9,108 nt of DNA, from NCBI GenBank assembly GCA_023434825.1, contig JAEYSH010000036.1, forward strand, positions 1 through 9,108. The letters run 5' to 3'. Shown piece after piece: positions 6,771-9,108 of the stretch (position 1 is its first letter; each line of letters starts with the position of its first letter). This DNA comes from Methanobacteriota archaeon. Lineage in GTDB: Archaea > Methanobacteriota > Methanobacteria > Methanobacteriales > Methanobacteriaceae. Below the pieces are notes generated by a model. The model saw only the letters and a program-made list of their open reading frames with translations. It was not told the DNA's origin and did no database searches. Position numbers and translations under genes: made by a program.

Positions 6771-6779
6771 TATATTTTT
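6771..6779 (-). promoter_or_regulatory. TATA box candidate for DUF389 copy 2
   Basis: On the minus strand this reads AAAAATATA preceded by GCC, 62-70 bases upstream of the ATG at 6709. Transcription would start near 6745-6750. A second TATA-like string at about 6718-6726 is too close to the start codon. The whole gap is AT-rich, so this is tentative. Confidence 0.3.
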
Positions 6780-6889
6780 GGCAATATTATTCTTATTAAT
6801 ATTTGATTATTTTTGTGGATTTGTTAGGTCAATAGGGATATATGCAGTTTTATTATCTTATAGAATATTTGAAAATTTGCTTTTGTATA

Positions 6890-6922
6890 ATTAAAAATCA
6901 AAATAGATGCTATTTTAAATAG
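6890..6922 (-). terminator. Hairpin and T-tract after the permease gene
   Basis: Immediately after the permease stop (6928) the minus strand reads CTATTTAAAATAG (6922-6910), a 6-bp stem with a 1-base centre, followed by TTTTGATTTTTAAT (6903-6890). An alternative 6-bp hairpin pairs 6901-6906 with 6910-6915. Hairpin plus T-tract is a plausible transcription stop. Confidence 0.4.
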
Positions 6923-6927
6923 ATTCT

Positions 6928-8262
6928 TCATTTTTTCGTTAAATAAGATTTTAAAAAGTACTGCTCCCCCATAAAAATTACAATAATGACTATTATAGCC
7001 AGAATAATAATAAAAATGTCTGTTTGAAGTTTCATCCAGACGAAAGCGCTCAATGCAATAATATTCAGCAGAATAGAAACAGTTATGATAGAAGCTCTTG
7101 CATTTATATCTTTTCTAATGCCTCTTAACACTCCCCACTGGAAAATAATATCCATAACAAGATAAAAAATGGCTCCAATAGATGCAATTCGGCTTAAATC
7201 AAATAATATAGTTAATATTGAGCTTATAATCAGTAGATAAACAAGCATATGTTTCTGTACTGTTCCTTTCATACCCAAATTACTGTGCGGAATTAATTTC
7301 ATTTTTGAAAGCATAGCGGTCAAACGGGAGACGGCAAATAAACTTCCAATACATACGGTGACAGTGGATAAAATGGCAATTCCCACTGTAAACCACACCC
7401 CATATACTCCCAAAGTGGGGCTTGCAGCGGCTGCAAGGGCATAATCTTTTGCAGCGATTATTTCGGGCACAGAAAGGCTACTTGACACTGCCAGGGCTAT
7501 AAATACATATAATACTGCTAATATGGCAATGGAAATAATAATCGATTTTCCAATATTTTTATGAGGTTCCACAATTTCAGCACCGCTATTTGTAATTGTA
7601 GTAAAACCTTTAAAACTTAGAAGTGCCAGAGCAAAGGAAGCAGCAAGCCCTAATCCTTGCTGAGCAGGTATAGTCGGAGGAGCAACTCCTAACGAGAAAG
7701 TTTCGGGAAGAGCTCCTAAAGAAAAACCTGCCGCCATTAATGCAGCAAAAGAAAAAATAGCAAGTCCAACAATTTTAATTACGGAAATTGCAGAAGTAAA
7801 AGTTTCGATTATATAATTTTTTGATATATTGACCAGGAAGGCAAAAATAAGTAATCCTACTCCGAGTGCAGGTACGAGCCAGCTTTGTGGACCTATATTG
7901 AAAAGTTGGAGTGTGTATGTTCCAAAGGTACGGGCTATCAGGCTTTGAGAAAGTACCATAGAAGCAGCCATTAAAAGGGCAGCAGATGCTGTAATTGTTC
8001 TTTTTCCATAGACTTTTACAAAGAACATTCCAATCCCTCCTGCTGAGGGATAAGAATTGGACATTTTTACATATGTGTAGGCACTGCATGATGCAATGAT
8101 TGCACCGCCGATATATGCAAGAGCCAATAAATTTCCAGCAAGTTGTGCGACCTGACCTAATACTGCAAAGATTGCAGCTCCGAGCATTACTCCGGTTCCC
8201 ATTCCAACAGCACCCCAAAGAGTAATGCTTCCTTTTTTATAATCTTTTTGACCCATTAGCAT
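6928..8262 (-). CDS. APC-superfamily amino acid permease
   Basis: This 444-residue, roughly 12-helix transporter probably takes up or exchanges amino acids or related amines. Signatures from the N-terminus: GMGTGVMLGAAIFAVLG (20-36), the unwound first helix with a glycine-rich binding motif; SYPSAGGIGMFFVKVYG (70-86), the usual YPxAGG loop; SFKGFTTITNSGAEI (216-230) and EPHKNIGKSI (232-241) around helix 6; and AVSRLTAMLSK (310-320) near helix 8. Substrate cannot be read from these. Possible starts are TTG 8268, ATG 8262 and ATG 8256; none has a classic GGTGAT site, and I chose 8262 as the first ATG. The central part is clearly more G+C-rich than neighbouring genes: 7381-7440 is 35/60 G+C and 7621-7680 is 32/60. 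It appears monocistronic, with its own TATA candidate and terminator. Confidence 0.87.
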   Translation of the reverse strand: MLMGQKDYKKGSITLWGAVGMGTGVMLGAAIFAVLGQVAQLAGNLLALAYIGGAIIASCSAYTYVKMSNSYPSAGGIGMFFVKVYGKRTITASAALLMAASMVLSQSLIARTFGTYTLQLFNIGPQSWLVPALGVGLLIFAFLVNISKNYIIETFTSAISVIKIVGLAIFSFAALMAAGFSLGALPETFSLGVAPPTIPAQQGLGLAASFALALLSFKGFTTITNSGAEIVEPHKNIGKSIIISIAILAVLYVFIALAVSSSLSVPEIIAAKDYALAAAASPTLGVYGVWFTVGIAILSTVTVCIGSLFAVSRLTAMLSKMKLIPHSNLGMKGTVQKHMLVYLLIISSILTILFDLSRIASIGAIFYLVMDIIFQWGVLRGIRKDINARASIITVSILLNIIALSAFVWMKLQTDIFIIILAIIVIIVIFMGEQYFLKSYLTKK

Positions 8263-8327
8263 AACCAACCATTTATAACAGATTAATCAGTGTTAATGCA
8301 GTATTTTCCAAATGCAACTATCTTTTA

Positions 8328-8341
8328 GTTATTTTTATAAC
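8328..8341 (-). promoter_or_regulatory. TATA box candidate for the permease gene
   Basis: The minus strand reads GTTATAAAAATAAC, containing TTATAAAAA and a 5-bp inverted repeat (8328-8332 with 8337-8341). It lies about 66-79 bases before the chosen ATG, which would put transcription start near 8305. A direct repeat AATGCA (8295-8300 and 8311-8316) brackets that expected start. Confidence 0.35.
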
Positions 8342-8375
8342 AGCTACGATCGAAAATTCAGTATAAATTGAACAG

Positions 8376-8384
8376 TAAAAAAAT
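8376..8384 (-). terminator. T-tract terminator after the zinc-ribbon gene
   Basis: Seven consecutive T residues on the minus strand (8383-8377) lie about 18 bases after the stop codon of the zinc-ribbon gene and ahead of the permease promoter. This fits the simple U-tract terminators of archaea. Confidence 0.4.
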
Positions 8385-8400
8385 CAAATAGTTCGTTTTA

Positions 8401-8547
8401 TTATAAGTTATCCGTCATTTGTTGATAGAAGTCTTGAACATAATTCAAAGAACCTCCACATTTACATTTCCATACAAAATCATGGGAACGGTATTCTTCT
8501 TTAAGTTTATATTGCCTTCCACAGTTTTTACAGATAATATAAGGCAT
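8401..8547 (-). CDS. 48-residue zinc-ribbon protein
   Basis: A short gene easily missed by length filters. It opens MPYIICKNCGRQYKLKEEY and has two Cys pairs, C6-x2-C9 and C28-x-C30 (WKCKCGGSL, 26-34), which together could hold one structural zinc, with an acidic C-terminal tail. The start is convincing: GGTGA (8556-8552) lies 4 bases before the ATG. Small zinc ribbons of this kind occur in methanogens as stand-alone proteins of unknown function, and some are partners of RNA or transcription machinery, but nothing here shows a particular role. It lies between ChaB and the permease on the same strand, with a candidate terminator on each side, so it is probably its own transcript. A TATA-like GTATATAAT is at about 8630-8638. 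Confidence 0.75.
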   Translation of the reverse strand: MPYIICKNCGRQYKLKEEYRSHDFVWKCKCGGSLNYVQDFYQQMTDNL

Positions 8548-8676
8548 TTATTCACCATAATTTTTTTAAAAGAGAGCATCTAAAAAATGGAAATTATATC
8601 ATATGTTATTAATGCTCGTAATTAGTAATATTATATACTTCATTTTATATTACTTTTTAATATAATTTCAAGTGGT

Positions 8677-8692
8677 AAAAATAAAAAATAAA
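8677..8692 (-). terminator. T-tract terminator after chaB
   Basis: On the minus strand a TTTATTTTTTATTTTTACC stretch follows the chaB stop (8713) by about 20 bases. No strong hairpin precedes it, but U-tracts alone suffice in archaea. Confidence 0.4.
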
Positions 8693-8712
8693 GGAATTTT
8701 TACATATTGCAA

Positions 8713-8940
8713 TTATTTTTCAACCCAATTTCCAGATTTACCTTTATGGTATTTCTCTTCTACTGCAGACCATGCTACTTTATGGGAAACAGCTTCTCTT
8801 GATTCATTGCCTCTACGTTCTTTTGGGTTTGCATATTGATCCCATGCACTGTTAAATGCTTCCCGGTAAATATCCTGTGCATGATCAGGCAAATATTCCT
8901 TTACATCTTTGGGTAAGTCCTCATTTTTATTATATGGCAT
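8713..8940 (-). CDS. chaB: ChaB family protein
   Basis: A 75-residue soluble protein spanning the whole ChaB domain, closely following the E. coli ChaB pattern: MPYNKNEDLPKDVKEYLPDH (1-20), HAQDIYREAFNSAWDQY (20-36), RRGNESREAVSHKVAWSAVE (42-61) and a basic KYHKGKSGNWVEK tail. In E. coli, chaB neighbours the Ca2+/Na+-H+ antiporter gene chaA and was named a putative cation transport regulator; its mechanism is unproven. No chaA is present here; the nearest antiporter is the CPA1 gene at 3122-4345, on the opposite strand. The ATG is preceded by AAGGA about 7 bases upstream, a weaker site than its neighbours have. The upstream DNA is unusual, with a series of hairpins at 8981-9064. Family assignment is very secure. 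Confidence 0.93.
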   Translation of the reverse strand: MPYNKNEDLPKDVKEYLPDHAQDIYREAFNSAWDQYANPKERRGNESREAVSHKVAWSAVEEKYHKGKSGNWVEK

Positions 8941-8980
8941 AATATGTCCTTCTACAACTCTTTTTGGAACTAAAATTCTT

Positions 8981-9003
8981 CAAAAAAATCAAAGATTTTT
9001 TTG
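8981..9003. repeat. A-tract hairpin 1
   Basis: A perfect 10-bp inverted repeat: CAAAAAAATC (8981-8990), loop AAA, GATTTTTTTG (8994-9003). It lies 41 bases upstream of the chaB start and is the first of three such hairpins in about 85 bases. Confidence 0.6.
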
Positions 9004-9016
9004 GGACGCAAAACTG

Positions 9017-9035
9017 CAAAAAATTCTATTTTTTG
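9017..9035. repeat. A-tract hairpin 2
   Basis: A perfect 8-bp inverted repeat: CAAAAAAT (9017-9024), loop TCT, ATTTTTTG (9028-9035). Just before it, GCAAAA is directly repeated at 9008-9013 and 9016-9021. Confidence 0.6.
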
Positions 9036-9037
9036 TG

Positions 9038-9064
9038 TAAAGAAAATACTATGCATTTTCTTTA
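9038..9064. repeat. A-tract hairpin 3
   Basis: A perfect 10-bp inverted repeat: TAAAGAAAAT (9038-9047), a 7-base loop ACTATGC, ATTTTCTTTA (9055-9064). A weaker 4-bp hairpin (CTTG 9066-9069 with CAAG 9076-9079) follows, running into a T-tract at 9080-9091 that could end a plus-strand transcript. Confidence 0.55.
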
Positions 9065-9108
9065 GCTTGAGTTTGCAAGTTTTTATTTTTTGCCTCTGAA
9101 CACTATCG

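Noticed and set aside
7775..8218. A 147-codon open frame on the minus strand within the permease gene
   Set aside because: It lies in another frame of a clearly recognised permease, is full of Cys, Asn and Arg, and resembles no family; it is a shadow of the real gene.
8574..8617. Inverted repeat GAGCAT/ATGCTC upstream of the zinc-ribbon gene
   Set aside because: The arms are 6 bp with a 32-base gap; too weak to call a riboswitch or operator.
8981..9064. CRISPR array
   Set aside because: The hairpins differ in sequence and spacing, and there is no repeated unit with unique spacers.

Overview
The window is AT-rich (about one-third G+C by eye) and looks like a methanogenic archaeon of the Methanobacteriales, most likely Methanobacterium-like. 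That placement is an inference from three things: GGTGAT-type ribosome binding sites (clear before the genes at 177, 482, 4982 and 8547), TATA-like boxes rather than -35/-10 pairs, and a gene set typical of these genomes (TIGR00341/DUF389, HPP, PRC-barrel, ChaB). No phylogenetic marker gene is present.

Layout. The left edge holds the start of a minus-strand DUF2795 gene (1-177), then a 304-base divergent intergenic region with short inverted repeats. Plus-strand genes run from 482 to 5672: an HPP-family membrane protein, a divergent eight-segment membrane protein with ZIP-like features, a tight three-gene unit (DUF389 protein, CPA1 cation/proton antiporter, YetF/DUF421 protein), a small PRC-barrel protein and a membrane-anchored cupredoxin. 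At 5673-5713 the orientation flips. The minus strand then carries a second DUF389 protein, an APC-superfamily permease, a 48-residue zinc-ribbon protein and ChaB. The right edge (8981-9092) is a run of A/T-tract hairpins with no recognisable gene.

How the genes may work together. Six of the eleven genes encode polytopic membrane proteins, and one more encodes an anchored copper protein. The antiporter, the DUF389 pair, YetF, ChaB and DUF2795 point to cation, pH or envelope-stress homeostasis, but only the antiporter and permease classes have a well-founded biochemical role. The most coherent unit is 2013-4868, where the antiporter and YetF genes are separated by 4 bases with the YetF ribosome site overlapping the antiporter stop region.

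No tRNA, rRNA, CRISPR array, transposase, integrase or phage gene was seen. The best leads are the DUF389-antiporter-YetF unit, the cupredoxin with Glu in the axial-Met position, the ZIP-like protein without the usual metal motif, and the hairpin cluster at the right edge.
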